A stretch of 64,000 bases of DNA from Notolepis coatsorum. Lineage: Eukaryota > Chordata > Actinopteri > Aulopiformes > Paralepididae. The position numbers and the translations under genes are program-made. This document shows, in pieces, positions 18,402-30,585 of this stretch (positions are counted from its first letter, which is position 1; each line of letters starts with the position of its first letter). Below the pieces are notes generated by a model. That model saw nothing but the letters and a program-made list of their open reading frames with translations, was not told the origin of the DNA and made no database searches. The DNA is taken from NCBI GenBank assembly GCA_963971535.1, contig OZ020591.1, positions 12,362,577 through 12,426,576 of the forward strand, given 5' to 3'.

Positions 18402-19780
18402 AAAGATATTGGGGGTCCGGTCTTCGGGGACCTGTACAGCAGTTCTGCCGGCAGAGAAGGTGAGGAATTTGTATTTCTCTTTATATTAGGATTTTACTGC
18501 TGGCTGGGTCTCTGAGGCTGAGCGCTCATTCTTCAAAAAGAACCTAAAAAGTTAAGGCACCCAGGGCCGTGGTTCAGATCGGATGATGTTAATTTTTCTT
18601 TCTTTTCTTTAAAAGGCTGTTCAAGTCGACTAACAGTGTATTCTGTTCTTATGATCTGTGATAAAACTGCTTTTTGAGTCAGTAGGTCAATACGAACAAG
18701 GTTTTGGTAAACAGAGAGTTACTCTGTGTAGGTGTTATGTAAACAAAGGTAACAGACGACTTTGGTTGTACATAGTGACAGAGGTAACGCCGACTCTGTG
18801 TGTTGTGTCACGTTGTTGTAATGATTAGGCTAGGCATGTGTTGTAATGATTAACACTGGTTACGCTGTTGTAATAATCAGGTTAGTCACGGTGTGCGATG
18901 ACTAGAATTTTCACGTGTTGCAATGTTTAGACAGTTTTAGACCAAGGGAGTGGCCCTGGGGTTTATTTTTAGTTGACATAGGTGACAGGGGTCTCGTGAC
19001 GAGAGGCTCTGTGCGTATGTATTTGTACTCAGAGGTACTTACAAGTACATCTGGGGTACGGTTTTTATTCTTTTTTCTTTTCTTTGCTTTCTTTCTTTTT
19101 TTTGAAAAAGTCTGGGCAAAGCACCAAGAAACATCTGGGTTTCATTTACTTTATATGGTGTGAAAGGACGTGCGTCATCTATTCTTTATTTATGTTGTGG
19201 AAGACAGAGTAGACTTCAGAGAGGTTTTGGAGTGGAATGAGAGAAAAAACTCAGAGCAGAGAGACAGTACCCAGGGGTGGAGCTATATGGCACACGAGGG
19301 TGGGGGCCGTGGTCTGTGACAAACGGGACGTTCTATTTATAGAAAAAGCACATACAGGCTTTTGAGAATGAACAAACAGTACCCAGTTTTTAACCACTAA
19401 ATACATTGTGATTCGTCTGAATTGAATAATCATTAATTTGTTGCGTTTCTTTTTCTTCCCTGTTAAACCGGACGGAGCAAACCAACCATGAAATGAGAGA
19501 GGATCAAACAGAGGAGATATTTTCAGAGGAGCAGGTCGTATGAGTGCAAATACATCAATGCTTCTCCCTCAGGATATCCTCTGTTTCATTACATGTGAAT
19601 AGGAGAAGAGACAACAAACAGCCACTTATCTAATATTTATTTTTTGGTTAGTATTTTCATTTAGTTTATAAATTACTTTGTTTTGTGAATTCAGAAGGTG
19701 ATTACTGGTTGGTTGTGGTACATTGAAAATAACTTAAATGCTGAGTAATAAACAAACTAAATAACTAATTAACTACTAAA
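18402..19780 (+). other. ERV leader region
   Basis: About 1.4 kb between the primer-binding site and the first gag-like frame. It has T-rich tracts and several short GTAATGATTA repeats (18815-18880). No coding similarity is visible. A splice donor for env would be expected here but I cannot point to one with confidence. Confidence 0.5.
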
Positions 19781-20143
19781 ATGAATATAACACCAGTCTG
19801 CGTAATTGCAAGCTTACATCCAGAAATAAAAGAAAGAATCCAGAAAATATCTATCAAATGGAAAAAGAGGACAAAGTCATTTGCCACGCACTGGCCAGAT
19901 CATGGGACATTTGATGTCAGCGCTTGTGATGACATGGACATTCGGATAAAAGATTACAAAGCGACGCAGAAAACGGTGAAACGCCAGAAAAAGAGAGAAG
20001 AAGAGTTAAAAATATTAGATATTAGAAAAACGCACAGAGAAGCCATCAGGGTTACGAATAATATTAACAAACAAATAGACAGACAAAACGGCAGGACTCT
20101 ACCCAGCTTTAACAGGGACGATAGCGATCAAAGGGAATTATGA
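19781..20143 (+). pseudogene. gag: ERV gag 5' part or leader protein (uncertain)
   Basis: A 120-codon frame, lysine- and arginine-rich, with a predicted helical charged region (about residues 55-85). It lies where a matrix protein would be expected but I see no diagnostic motif. It is in a different frame from the capsid part at 20518-21762, so a frameshift, or a separate small gene, lies between. Confidence 0.4.
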
Positions 20144-20517
20144 GTGGGAGGGGGAGGGTGTCGAGAATGCAGCTCCCCAAGGAGGGTCATCTCAAAATGC
20201 AGAATAAAGAGTAAGATTAATCAGTCTTGGGACGCCAGAACCCCAGCAGCGCGCACATGACAGAGGAGTGACATTTACAGCAGAAAATGCATCACCTGTG
20301 GTAACACATGGTAACTTAACACTACCACAAGCAAAACAGTGGGAGCCAGTACACTGCAGTACTGGAAGGAAAGAGAGAACAGTGCCAATTATGAGACCAG
20401 TATTGGATTGCTATGCCAAAAGACGAGAGACAAGGGGGGTCTCCACATCCCTACATCCCTCATACTGGATAGATCCTCAAAGAGAGACAACAAGAGAGGA
20501 TATTCAACAGCTGGAAC

Positions 20518-21762
20518 ATGACAGATGAACAATACAAGACCATGATTGATCAGGTCACACAAGAGGGTGGGGCAAGAGGGACAACAGAGGAGTCACCAAG
20601 GGAGGATAATCAACAGGGAGGAAGCAGGGAGGTAGAGGCAAACTTCGCTGTAACATCCAGACCAGTGTATCTTAGACGCACAACTAGGCCACCCGATAGA
20701 TACACAGATAAAGGGATGTATCCAATTTTGATAAAGGGCACAGAAGGCCATTATATCCCTTGGCAGACACTAGATCTTGCAGGGTTAATTGCTAAATTGC
20801 CTGACATCCATGAGGGTGCATCAAAATGGATCAGGGCATTTGAGGAAGAGACTATTGGCAGAATGTTAGCTATCAGGGACATAAAAGCAATTTGGGCAAA
20901 ACTTTGGGCGCATCCACTATGGAAAACATTCTCAAATATCACAGAAATGAATGGATGATAGACTATGTCCGATGGAACTGAGTTCAATGCATACCGAACG
21001 GAATTATGGCGGGCATTGAGAAATGAGTACCCCACGAGAATCGAGCCTAAATCTCTGAAAGGGGACGCGCTCAAAGAAACAGAAAACCCTGCGGCTTACA
21101 TAAACCGTTTGTTAAAACAGTGGAAACAAGAAACCGAGGAGGAAATTGAACACATTCCGGTACTAGAGACGTTTAGAAACTCTGTGATTGAAGCAATGCC
21201 ATTACCAGTACAGAATAAACTGGAGGATGTGGTTGCTCTCACTTCAAAGACCCATCGCAAATTCTGCCAGCACGTTTTTCACGCTGTTGAGAAACACAGA
21301 AAAGATGAAAAAAAGCAGAAAGACCAAGACTTAACCACCCAGCGTAAATTGATCCAGTTACAGATCAATGAGATTAATCAAAATAACAAAATGAAAATAC
21401 AAGCAACTGTCATGCCTGACATTATCCCTGCACCACCTACGCAACCACCTGTAGTTAATGTGTACCCACAACAAACCACACCACAATACGGTGGAATGAG
21501 ACAAAATGGTCGCCCAAACGGTCAGAGAAGCATTGATGAGGTTATATGCTATCGTTGCAATAAAACTGGGCACATATCCAGAAGCTGCAGAGCTACTGAC
21601 ACTGGGCCACGAGTTTGTTGGTTATGTAGAGACCCAGGTCACATGGCAAACGCCTGTCCAAAACAGATGGTTAATCGCAGTGGGGGCACAAGAGGGGGTT
21701 ATGGAGGAAATAGACAAAAAGGACCTGCCAATCCATGGGCAGGGCCAAACCATGGTTACTAG
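20518..21762 (+). pseudogene. gag: ERV gag capsid-nucleocapsid region, broken
   Basis: Two stretches in one frame (20518-20958 and 20965-21762) are separated by adjacent TGA and TAG codons. The second holds a capsid C-terminal domain resembling gammaretroviral CA (NPAAYINRLLKQW, residues about 46-58), a charged coiled segment, and a nucleocapsid with two zinc knuckles, CYRCNKTGHISRSC at residue about 195 and CWLCRDPGHMANAC at about 218, then a GGYGG-rich tail. The frame ends at TAG 21760-21762 and continues in the same frame into the protease. The double stop disables the protein. Confidence 0.88.
21760..21762 (+). promoter_or_regulatory. gag-pol UAG, readthrough-type junction
   Basis: A single TAG followed by GGG separates gag from the protease frame without a frame change, and no other stop occurs in the intervening 48 bases to the first pol ATG at 21811. 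Gamma- and epsilonretroviruses use stop-codon readthrough at this junction, unlike the frameshift of other genera. Confidence 0.7.
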
Positions 21763-22491
21763 GGGTGCCCAGAGAATCCTAAAGGGGGAGTTCAGTTTCC
21801 AATTGTAAGCATGGCAACTGATAAAGCGCCCATGTTGCAGGTGGAAATTGAAAACAAACCAGTTTCAATGTTGATTGACACAGGAGCAACATACACATGC
21901 GTCAGTCCAGAACATGCTAAGCATCTCCCCATGTCTGGTAAATACGTTAAGACAATAGGATTCTCGGGAGTAAGACAACTGCTACCAATAACAGCACCAG
22001 TTAGATTGGTGACACACAGAAAAGAGGCAATAGTAGTGTCTGATCAGACCCCAATCAATCTACTGGGACGAGATGCGTTATGTAAACTAAAGATTCAAAT
22101 TTGGTGTACTCCACAAGGTATTTACATAGATCAATCAGGGGTAGATACACAATTTGTTGTTCAATCAGACCAGGCAAAAGTTTACTGGCTGAGCGAGATA
22201 ACGGAGCCAATGACGAGAGCATATGACAGAAGGAAAGGATTCATACAAGCTCAAATTCCAAAAACAACAGTAACACAGCTTAAATATCACTGTACAATGT
22301 ACTATGATCAATCAGGAAGCACAGGATATGAAAAAGAGTGGGAGAGCAGAACAAAAGGTAAAAAAATCGATTTGAGGTCAATATATAATAATTGGAGATC
22401 AGGGAGCCGTGCTAAACATAGATTCAAAAAAACACTTTTATTACAGAATGGTATAATGTTCCTAAATCCAGGCCACATGTTACGCTATTAG
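21763..22491 (+). pseudogene. pro-pol: ERV protease and start of pol
   Basis: The aspartic protease core is clear: SMLIDTGATYTCV (active-site DTG) and, about 55 residues later, LLGRDALCKL (the second conserved G-R-D/N block). Beyond about residue 120 similarity fades into the linker before reverse transcriptase, and the frame ends at a stop at 22491. The next pol segment is in another frame. Confidence 0.85.
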
Positions 22492-22526
22492 TAAACATAA
22501 ACTTTGAATCTAAAGACATAGGACCT

Positions 22527-23252
22527 ATGATGAAAGGGGCAACACAGATTACGTGGGAGAAAACAGACAATCCATTGATTTTTATGTCACACGACAAGAC
22601 CATGATCAAAATCATGTGTGATGTGGAATTGACGAGTCAGCCTCAAACAATAATGATACCAGTAGAAATGATGACGCGGCAAACGTCAGATGAGGCCGAG
22701 AGGAAAAATCCACTTGTAAAAGACATGTTGTAACAGATCCCAGTTCAGTTGTGGTCGACCCATGACACAGATGTGGGAATGGTTAAATCTGCAAATCCAG
22801 TAAGAGTAGAACTGAAACCACACGTGAAGTTGCCAACTCGACCACAGTACCCGTTGAAGCGAGAAGCAGAGGAAGGCAGAAGCAAAACGATAGAGGGGTT
22901 AATAAGATCAGGAGTGTTAGTACAAACTGACAGCAGATGCAATACCCCGATCTTTCCAGTATTAAAAGCTGATAAATCTAAATACAAATTGGTTCACGAC
23001 CTGAGGGCTGTAAATGAAATTGTAGAAGACTGCCAAACAGATGTGCCAAACCCTCACACGATTTTGTCAAACATACCGGTTGACAGTAAATATTTCACTG
23101 TGATAGATTTATGCTCAGAATTCTTTAGCATTCCTCTAGATGAAGAATCACAATACCTGTTTGCATTCACGTATAGAGGAAGGAAGCTAACATATACGAG
23201 ATTACCTCAGGGATTCAAAAATAGTCCACAGGTTTTGAATCAAATAATATGA
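22527..23252 (+). pseudogene. pol: ERV reverse transcriptase, N-terminal part
   Basis: Two stretches in one frame (22527-22733, 22749-23252), separated by a stop. The second has LPTRPQYPLKREAEEG, LVHDLRAVN, FTVIDLCSEFFSIPL (first catalytic aspartate) and LPQGFKNSP, all retroviral RT landmarks of the gamma/epsilon type. A stop right after the LPQG block and a frame change separate it from the YADD half. Confidence 0.9.
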
Positions 23253-23262
23253 TCTTGAGGGT

Positions 23263-24222
23263 ATGGATACCCATGGGACTATCATTTCTTATGCAGATGA
23301 CATCATCATATGTGCCAAAACATTAGATGAGTGCCATCTGGATTCGATAAAAGTGCTACAGAAGTTGGCAGAAGGAGGACACAAAGTTTCAAAAGCCAAA
23401 TTGCAATACTGCCTACCAGTGGTAGAGTATTTGGGAAGATCGATTTCAGAAAATTCCATTGCAATATCAGCCTCACAGTTAGAGGGGATTGGCAAAGCGC
23501 CACATCCGAGGACGGTTCAGCAAATGATGACATTTCTAGGAATGACAGGATATTCCTCAGAATGGATTGAAAACTATGCAGAAGTAACTGCACCTTTAAG
23601 AGAAATAATAAAGGAGGCAGGCAATCAATCTTTGAAAGCTCCCCTAAGATGGACAGACAGGGCCGAAATAGCATTTGAGACGATTAAACAAGAAATGCAA
23701 AGAGCTCCAGCTTTGGCAACACCAAACTATAACAAACCATTATTTTTATATGTTTCAAACCGACAGAACTTGTACGCGTCAACAGTGTTGATGCAGGACA
23801 CATGCAGTGGATGGCAGAAACAACCAATTGCATATTACAGTATAAAGTTGGATAATGTAGTTCAAGGACTAGCAGCTGTACATTATGCATATGAAAAGGC
23901 TGCTACTGTAACTATGGGATATCCAATTACCATTTTTACACATCATAAGATCGCGGAATTAATAGATCAAGGGAAATTTGTGGCAAAACAGGCGAGGTGT
24001 TTACAATACACACCACTGTTAACCTATCCTGATGTCACAATAAAGAAATGTACAACAACCAACCCAGCCAACACCATACCACTCGATTTTGAAGGAGAAC
24101 CTCACGAATGTATTGCAGAGACAATGAAGTACACGCGATTGAGGCCTGACTTAGAGTCAGTACCAATATCAAATGCAGATGTGGTTACTATGTGGATGGA
24201 TCGTGCTATAGAGATCATATAG
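23263..24222 (+). pseudogene. pol: ERV reverse transcriptase, YADD half and connection
   Basis: It begins just before the catalytic ISYADDIIIC block, then has KLQYCLPVVEYLGRSIS and FLGMTGYSSEWIENYAEVTA (the thumb and connection landmarks) and a degraded tether domain. It is in a different frame from both neighbours. The 3' end overlaps the RNase H start by frame change. Confidence 0.9.
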
Positions 24223-24617
24223 GGAATCATGCAGGTTTTGCTGTAGTACTACAGGAGGGAGACACGTTTACTGTAGCAAAGGCTGAGAGCTGTGATCAGC
24301 CCTGCTCAGCTCAGTTGGCGGAGCTGAAAGCACTTACCGAGGCATGCAAACTGGCACAAGGAAGAAGAGCTAATGTGTTCACAGATAGCAGCTACGCTCA
24401 CGGAGTGACACACCTGTTCGGCTCGCTGTGGAAACAGAGAGGTTTCAAGAAAACAGATGGTAGCCCGATTCAACATAAACAACAGATAGATGATTTAATG
24501 TCAGCTATGATGCTGCCTACACAATTAGCCATCATCAAGTGCCAGGCCCATAGAAAAGGTAATGATGATGTAATACGAGGAAACAATGCAGCCAATGAGG
24601 CTGCCAAAACAGCTTAA
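24192..24617 (+). pseudogene. pol: ERV RNase H
   Basis: The four acidic/His landmarks are present: the first aspartate in DGSCYRDH, the glutamate in QLAELKALTEA, the aspartate in VFTDSSYAHG and a histidine in CQAHRKGND. The frame is closed at 24617 by a stop before the integrase. Confidence 0.9.
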
Positions 24618-25670
24618 AAATGCCAAACAGCCATTTTGGCATCTGTAGTGTCACTAGAACCTATTATGACACCTGAAGACATCATATTGATACAGAAGGA
24701 GGCAAACCAGAAAGAGCAGAACACGTGGCGAGAAAGGGGGGCGACAGTGGACGAAAAAAGGGTTATGGAGATCACATGAGGGACTCCTGGTAGCCCCAGT
24801 AACCCTACTAACAATTCTAACTTCACATGTGCATGATGTAGACCATTGCGCAAGGGGCGAGGTGATGAGAAAAATACGACAACAAGGTCACCATACATGC
24901 AGGCTATGGTTGATGAGATACTGTATCAATGTGAGGTCTGTGCTGAACGAAACATTCGTAAGGGAATAAAAACACCAGTGGGACATATTCCAGTCCCAGA
25001 AGGACCTTTTAGACATTTAGTATTAGATTTTGTTGATATGATTAAAACGGTACAGGGAAAACGCTACATGATCGTAGTAATTGATCGTTTTAGCCGGTGG
25101 GTGGAAGCTGTTCCATCCAAAGATATGAGTGCTGACACGGTTATCAAATTCCTAACAAGGGAGGTGTTTTCCCGTTTTTGCACACAGTCAGAAATCTTGT
25201 TGGATAACGGACCAGCGTTTATACAGAAGGTGGCGAGAGGGATTCTGCAACAGTTGAGGATAAAGCAAAGACTGGGTGCAGTCTATCACCCGGAGAGTCA
25301 AGGCATCTGTGAGAGGGTAAATCAGACCTTAAAGAGTAAGATAAGCAAGATCTGTACAAGCACCACGCTTTGCCACTGGCACTCATGAGCTATCGAACTC
25401 AAACACAGAGTTACAAACCTGACCCCTCATCAGATGTTAACAGGTCGTATGCCAGCTCCACAGTTTAGAGGTCCATACAAGGGACCTCCGCTCGAACAGC
25501 TGCAAACGGAGCTGAGAGAGTATATAGAGCAATTAACTGCGGTCAATAGGACGATCTATTTACATGAAAAAAGGAGAGAACCAGACCAGGATGAGGAGAT
25601 CAAGGGGCAAGTGGTGCCAGGAGATCTGGTCTACATTAAGGTCTTCCGAAGGAAGTGGCATCAACCATGA
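24618..25670 (+). pseudogene. pol: ERV integrase, broken
   Basis: The zinc-finger CxxC (CEVCAERN) is at 24936. The DDE core follows with LVLDFVDM, LLDNGPAF and YHPESQGICERVNQ. The catalytic residues are present but stops at 24618, 24780 (TGA) and 25388 interrupt the frame. The C-terminal part at 25434-25670 resembles the retroviral IN tail with a VVPGDLVYIKVF beta-strand block. Confidence 0.88.
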
Positions 25671-25782
25671 CAGGAAGGACCTTACACCGTGGTACGAGCA
25701 ATGCCGACTGCAGTCCAGGTCTGCAAGAAAGTTCGGACCACAAACAAGGACAGTACTGTGACAAAAGACAAAATTTTACAAA

Positions 25783-27449
25783 ATGACAATGTTGTGTGTA
25801 ATCTCGATGGTAATCATTCAGTTGTGGATATTACCAGGCAATCTGGGGGTACAGGAGCAGCAGAGGCCGGACGTGAGGCTCAAGAGAGACCTGAGAGACC
25901 CAGGAGACAGTGCGCCAGACATCCAACGGTTCTCCAATAATGATGATACTCCCTACTCAGATAAGTACAATGCAAACATGACCATGCCAGCCCACTTGGG
26001 GCCCACATGCATGTCAGCCTTCCTGAACAAGCTCAATATAAATTGTACCAAACACCCACAGAAGCAGAGTCACATAAGTAGACGTGTGAAAAGGAAAATG
26101 CACGAGGTGTGGTTTTGGTAGACACATGATATCAAACTTAGTGATAGATGGGAAGGAGAAAAAATATATGACATAGCAGTGTCCTCTAACATGGGGAGGT
26201 TATGTGGTTTCAAGACAGGAACCAATGGAGGAGAATGGGGATATCAGGAATGTCAGATTATATTAAGAACAGAGGAGCCGTTAAAGGTTAGGTTCGACGC
26301 GAGACACAATCCATCACAGGACTATTCAGTACAAATACGCGTAATCAGAGCAATTGACAATAACACCATTTCATTGATTCATGCCCCACTCATACGAAAG
26401 GATGTGCTTGAGGTAGCAAAACCCAGGGAATCACCTCTCTATGGCGATCTGGTAAATGGAACAATAAAAATAAGCATTCCACCGCAAACCTTGACAGGTA
26501 TCATATTTAGACGAGAGGTTAGAATGTTGGAAACAGAGATAGAGGACGGGAGAGTATTAACTAGTGTGCTGTGTGGATGGATGCATACACATACAACTAG
26601 TGCAGCAATATGGGGAATGAGTCAATGCAAGTTAAGGGTGGTAGTAGAGGAGAGCAAGTGGGTAGTGGAAATAGATGCCGGTGTGATTCATGAGAATAAC
26701 ACATCAGATAGAAATGAAGGCTGGGGATGAAGAGGGGAGAGAGTACAAAAGAGTGTATCCATGGACTGTGGATCTTAAAAATTATGTCCCGAAAGTAGAA
26801 CAGCTAGAACCAGTAATTCCCATCCAACATGATGAGGTAACAGTGCCCCCTATTTTGGTAATTTAACCTATTCCACCGGGTCCAACAGAAAAATCAGGGC
26901 CAGGTGGATCAGACAATATGATTACCAGTATAGTGACAAATCAGACCCAGGTGAATGCAACTCTGAATCTAACATCTAGTCTAACGGTACTGTCAGTAGT
27001 GGCAGAGAACATAACCATGACTGTCAGTAGTGTCAGAGAACATAACCGTGACTCTACCAATATCCAGTCTAGCAGTACCAGCGTTAGAAAACATAACCAT
27101 GAATCGGCCAACATCTGATAGGACTAGAACACTAATCAAAGATGTGATTGTTTGTCAAAATGTGACTAAACAAAATATGTCAGGGTCAAATATAACAGGG
27201 GTGATCACACCAAGGACTAGTAGGACTAAGGTTAAGGATCAGGTGGATATAGATTTTGATATATATAGTAATGAGGATTACAGAAATATATCAAAGGGAG
27301 GAGTTAAAGGGGAGGTACTGATACCGAGGCAGAGGAGTCTGAGAGCATCAACTGACGAATTGTGGACAAGGGCTAGTGAGAATGGTTGGTATACCTGGGC
27401 GTTATATACAGTGAAGAGGATGACGTCTGACGAATGTATCATGTGTGCA
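25783..27449 (+). pseudogene. env: ERV env surface subunit, 5' part, broken
   Basis: It opens with a hydrophobic signal-like segment (MTMLCVISMVIIQLW) and a basic RRVKRK motif near 26083, then a TAG at 26119-26121. A second stretch in the same frame is 26179-26730. After that stops and frame changes are frequent, with Asn-X-Ser/Thr-rich segments (26918-27118) typical of glycosylated surface protein. Only the position and these gross features identify it. The LINE fragment at 27450 interrupts it. Confidence 0.65.
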
Positions 27450-28461
27450 GAATCGCCATTATCATCATCATTAGGTGGCTTCTTCGTTCCGAAGGTTGCC
27501 TATCACTCTCCAACCCATTCTGTCCCCACTTCTTCTCTCCAACTCTGTGACTCCGCCTCTCACTCCACTCCAATCACAGACGTCGTCTACCCAGCCTCTT
27601 CTTGGTCTTACACTTCCTCTCTTTCCATCCACCTTCCCCATCACCACCTTCTTGAACATCTCCCTGCTGGATCCTCTCAGAACATGCCCACACAACTCCA
27701 TCTTTCTCTTTTTCAACCTCTCCAGCAGCTGTCCTCCTTGCATATCCGCTCTTCTCAGTACCTCCTCATTCTTGATCTTATCCTTCCATGTTATCTTCAG
27801 CATCTTCCTCAGTGTCCACATTTCAAAAGAGTCTATCATCCTCTTTGCCTCTTCATTCAGCGTCCATGCTTCTGCTCCGTATGAAAAGACTGACATAACA
27901 TACGTTTCCAAAATCCTGGTCTTCGTTTTCCAACTTATGTTTCTCAATAATTCTTTATGGTACCAGAATGCGCCCTTTGCAATTCCGGTTCTTCTCTTAA
28001 TGTCCATGTTAGCTCTTCCACCTTCACTGATCCAGCTTCCAAGGTACATGTACTCCTTCACTTGTTCAAGTTTTTCTCCATCCACCTGTATTTTACAAAC
28101 AGTTCCTGGTGTTTTTTCAATGATCATTACTTTAGTTTTCTTTGTGTTTAGCGATATTCCATAGTTTTTGCATTCAACATTCAGCTTATTCATCATGTCC
28201 TGTAGATCTTCTTGACAGTTACAGACTATAGCAGTGTCATCCGCGTATCTTATATTGGTGATGTTCTCTTCGCCAAGTTTTACTCCTTTCCCTCCTCTCA
28301 GACCTTTTTTCATCAGTGATTCACTGTACATATTAAAGAGTACAGGGGACAAGATGCATCCTTGTCTTACACCCTTCTCCACCGGGAAGTCTCTTGATTT
28401 AGTCTCTTGATTAGCTCTACCTATAGTAATTCCAGAGCCATATACATTTGAAGAATGTGCC
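27450..28461 (-). mobile_element. Non-LTR LINE fragment inserted in env
   Basis: A minus-strand fragment ends on its 3' side in a short (ATG)n-type tail (plus strand ATTATCATCATCATTAGG at 27459-27476). Env-like sequence lies on both sides. The 5' junction is not exact: LINE similarity ends near 28440 and env resumes by about 28462. The short trinucleotide tail and the protein fit an RTE-like or related clade. Confidence 0.75.
27471..28440 (-). pseudogene. Non-LTR reverse transcriptase C-terminal half
   Basis: An open frame of about 320 codons in the LINE with VEKGVRQGCILSPVLFNMYS, the catalytic NIRYADDTAIVC, then YLGSWISEGG and SYGAEAWTLNEEAKRMI. These match the palm-thumb half of an endonuclease-reverse transcriptase. 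The endonuclease and fingers are missing. The longer frame to 28505 reads into env on its 5' side and is a fusion by chance. Confidence 0.85.
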
Positions 28462-29822
28462 AAAACACAACAGAGAGAGTGTAGAGAAGGTAGATTTACT
28501 CCCACAGATGATATATCACCGATGTTTGAACTTCCAATGTGTGGAATTCAGTGTAGACTGCTATATGGTTCAAAAAGAATACATGAGCACTTAGCAGCCA
28601 CAAATCTTTTTCTATTTCAACATCCTGACATTCAAGTAAATTTTAAGGAAGCCTGTAAGGAATTTGAGACTACAACGGACCAGAAGGAACCAACCACAGA
28701 TATGGAGTAGATGAACTAGCAGAGTATGAGTGTTTTGCTAGTGGAGGACATGCGACAGATGAGAAAAGAGTTGTGGTAGGTAACACGACAGTAAACTGCA
28801 AGACCACGTGGGTAGTGTCATGGTTTTCAGAGTCAGGAATGAGGAGTCTGTTCATAAGAAGACATATTTGGTTTGAGAATCCAGAACCACTGGATCAAAC
28901 GTGTGCAACTATAAAAATGACCAATCCATTTTTGTATCCGTTAAGTGAGCAGACATTTGCGGTTGCAGATAGTTATTGGATGTGTGCGGACAATATTCTG
29001 CAAAATGAACTTCCACCACAATGGGTAGGCATGTGTGCCCTGGTAAGACAAAAAATGTATGTAGACTTAATGTATGAAGGAGTGAGTGAGATGATTCAAG
29101 TGGATGAAGCTTTAAATAAGCTTGATAGAACAAGGAGAGGCCTGTGGTCTCCTGGAGTAACAGATGGGGTTGTGTTGAATGAAATTAATCAGCCCACTGG
29201 CATTCCAAAGGAGTTCAGGGCCTAAAATGTAGTAGAAGCAGGGTTAGCCTCCATCTTTCCATGGATAACAATTAACACAAACGTTAATTGGATTAACTAC
29301 CTATATTTTAATCAACAAAAATATTGGAACTATACACATGCTGCATTCACGGCCATAGGCCAGCAATTACACGCTGCAAGTATAATGACTTGACAGAATA
29401 GACAGGTGTTGAATTGGTTGATGGCGGCCCAGGGCGGAGTTTGTAGCATGTTCGATAAATTTTGTTGTACTTATATTCCAAACAATACCGCAGCCGATGG
29501 AAGTTTTGCTGTTGTTATGGAAAAATTGGCAAAACTGAAAACTGAGCTCAAGGTGAACGCTGGCAGTGATGATCTTTCATGGGATTGGCTAGAGCTAAAT
29601 TTAGGGAAATGGGGTGCCATTTTAGCCAAGATAGCAGTATCTGTGGTAGTGGTACTAATTGTAATCTTCTTGTTGGCATGTTACATTGGACCCTCTGTGA
29701 CGAGATGGTGTCGAAGGACAATGGACAGACGAATGGACATCGAAATTGGCATACAAGAAGCAATGATGATGAATGGACAAGGTGTACAGCCATCAGCCCC
29801 GGATCTGGATCCAGGATACTAG
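28462..29822 (+). pseudogene. env: ERV env, downstream copy, SU end and TM
   Basis: Resumes after the LINE. Stretches are 28522-28710, 28773-29225 and 29226-29822, the last two in one frame separated by TAA (29223-29225). A TGA at about 29392 further interrupts it. The TM part has the CX6CC motif intact (CSMFDKFCC), preceded by a QNRQVLNWLMAAQGGVC block of the type known as the immunosuppressive-like region in gamma-type Env, then an anchor of about 24 hydrophobic residues and a 40-residue cytoplasmic tail. The protein cannot be made intact. Confidence 0.88.
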
Positions 29823-30050
29823 GAAGGACTGACGCAGGAAGAACGAGAAGGGAACAGATGGGAAACAGGTTGAACACTAATGTGGGACAATGTTACTGTT
29901 GAATAAAAATGGGAAATGGGGAGATGATGTGTAAGTACACAGGAAAAGGGACGCAAGGGGTCCTGAACAATCACAGTTGTGTGCACTATTACTTAGCAAT
30001 ATTATCAAGATGTTTTCAACATATAAAAGAAAAAGCTTTTAGATGGTAGG

Positions 30051-30326
30051 TTGGTTTTTGCAAATATACAAGAAAAAGCTTCATATAGTAATCTGCAATA
30101 TAACAATAATATCCGTTTTAATAGTAAGATGTTGGTGATGAATAAGTTACAAATAAGGAATGGATTTACTAGTTGTCTATGCTTTGAAAAGGTTCAATTT
30201 GTGCATGCTGATGGTTCACAAAGAACAACAATGAAACACAGCATTTCAGGTGTCACTGAGGAAGACACTGGGGCACGAGCTTTTCCTGTAACAAAATCTG
30301 CGGTATCAGGTTTTTCCTCTTGCTAA
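30051..30326 (+). pseudogene. Small ERV 3' frame of unknown nature
   Basis: A 91-codon frame. The second half (about 65 codons) is also open in the upstream copy at 17124-17321, with only a few replacement differences. No domain recognised. It may be just an untranslated region that happens to be open. Confidence 0.3.
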
Positions 30327-30573
30327 TGGAGTGTTTCATTAATGAAAATGTATTGTATAACCAAGGTATATCTGAGGTACATCTTGCATGTTAGTACATT
30401 AGTACTGAGTAAAGTGTTATGTTTATACTCATTCATTAGTCATGTGAAGTATTATCACACAACAATCATTATTACATATGAATCACTAGTACACAAATAT
30501 CATTAGTACATATATGTACATCTAGTACATGACAAAATCACGGATAAGTAGTACTTTTTCATGGCAATGCCAT

Positions 30574-30585
30574 GAAAGGGAGGAT
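30574..30585 (+). promoter_or_regulatory. Candidate polypurine tract
   Basis: GAAAGGGAGGAT, 13 bases before the TGCC LTR start and immediately before TGTGGTGG. The spacing is unusual if TGCC is the true LTR start; it is perfect if the LTR begins at TGTGG. Confidence 0.45.
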
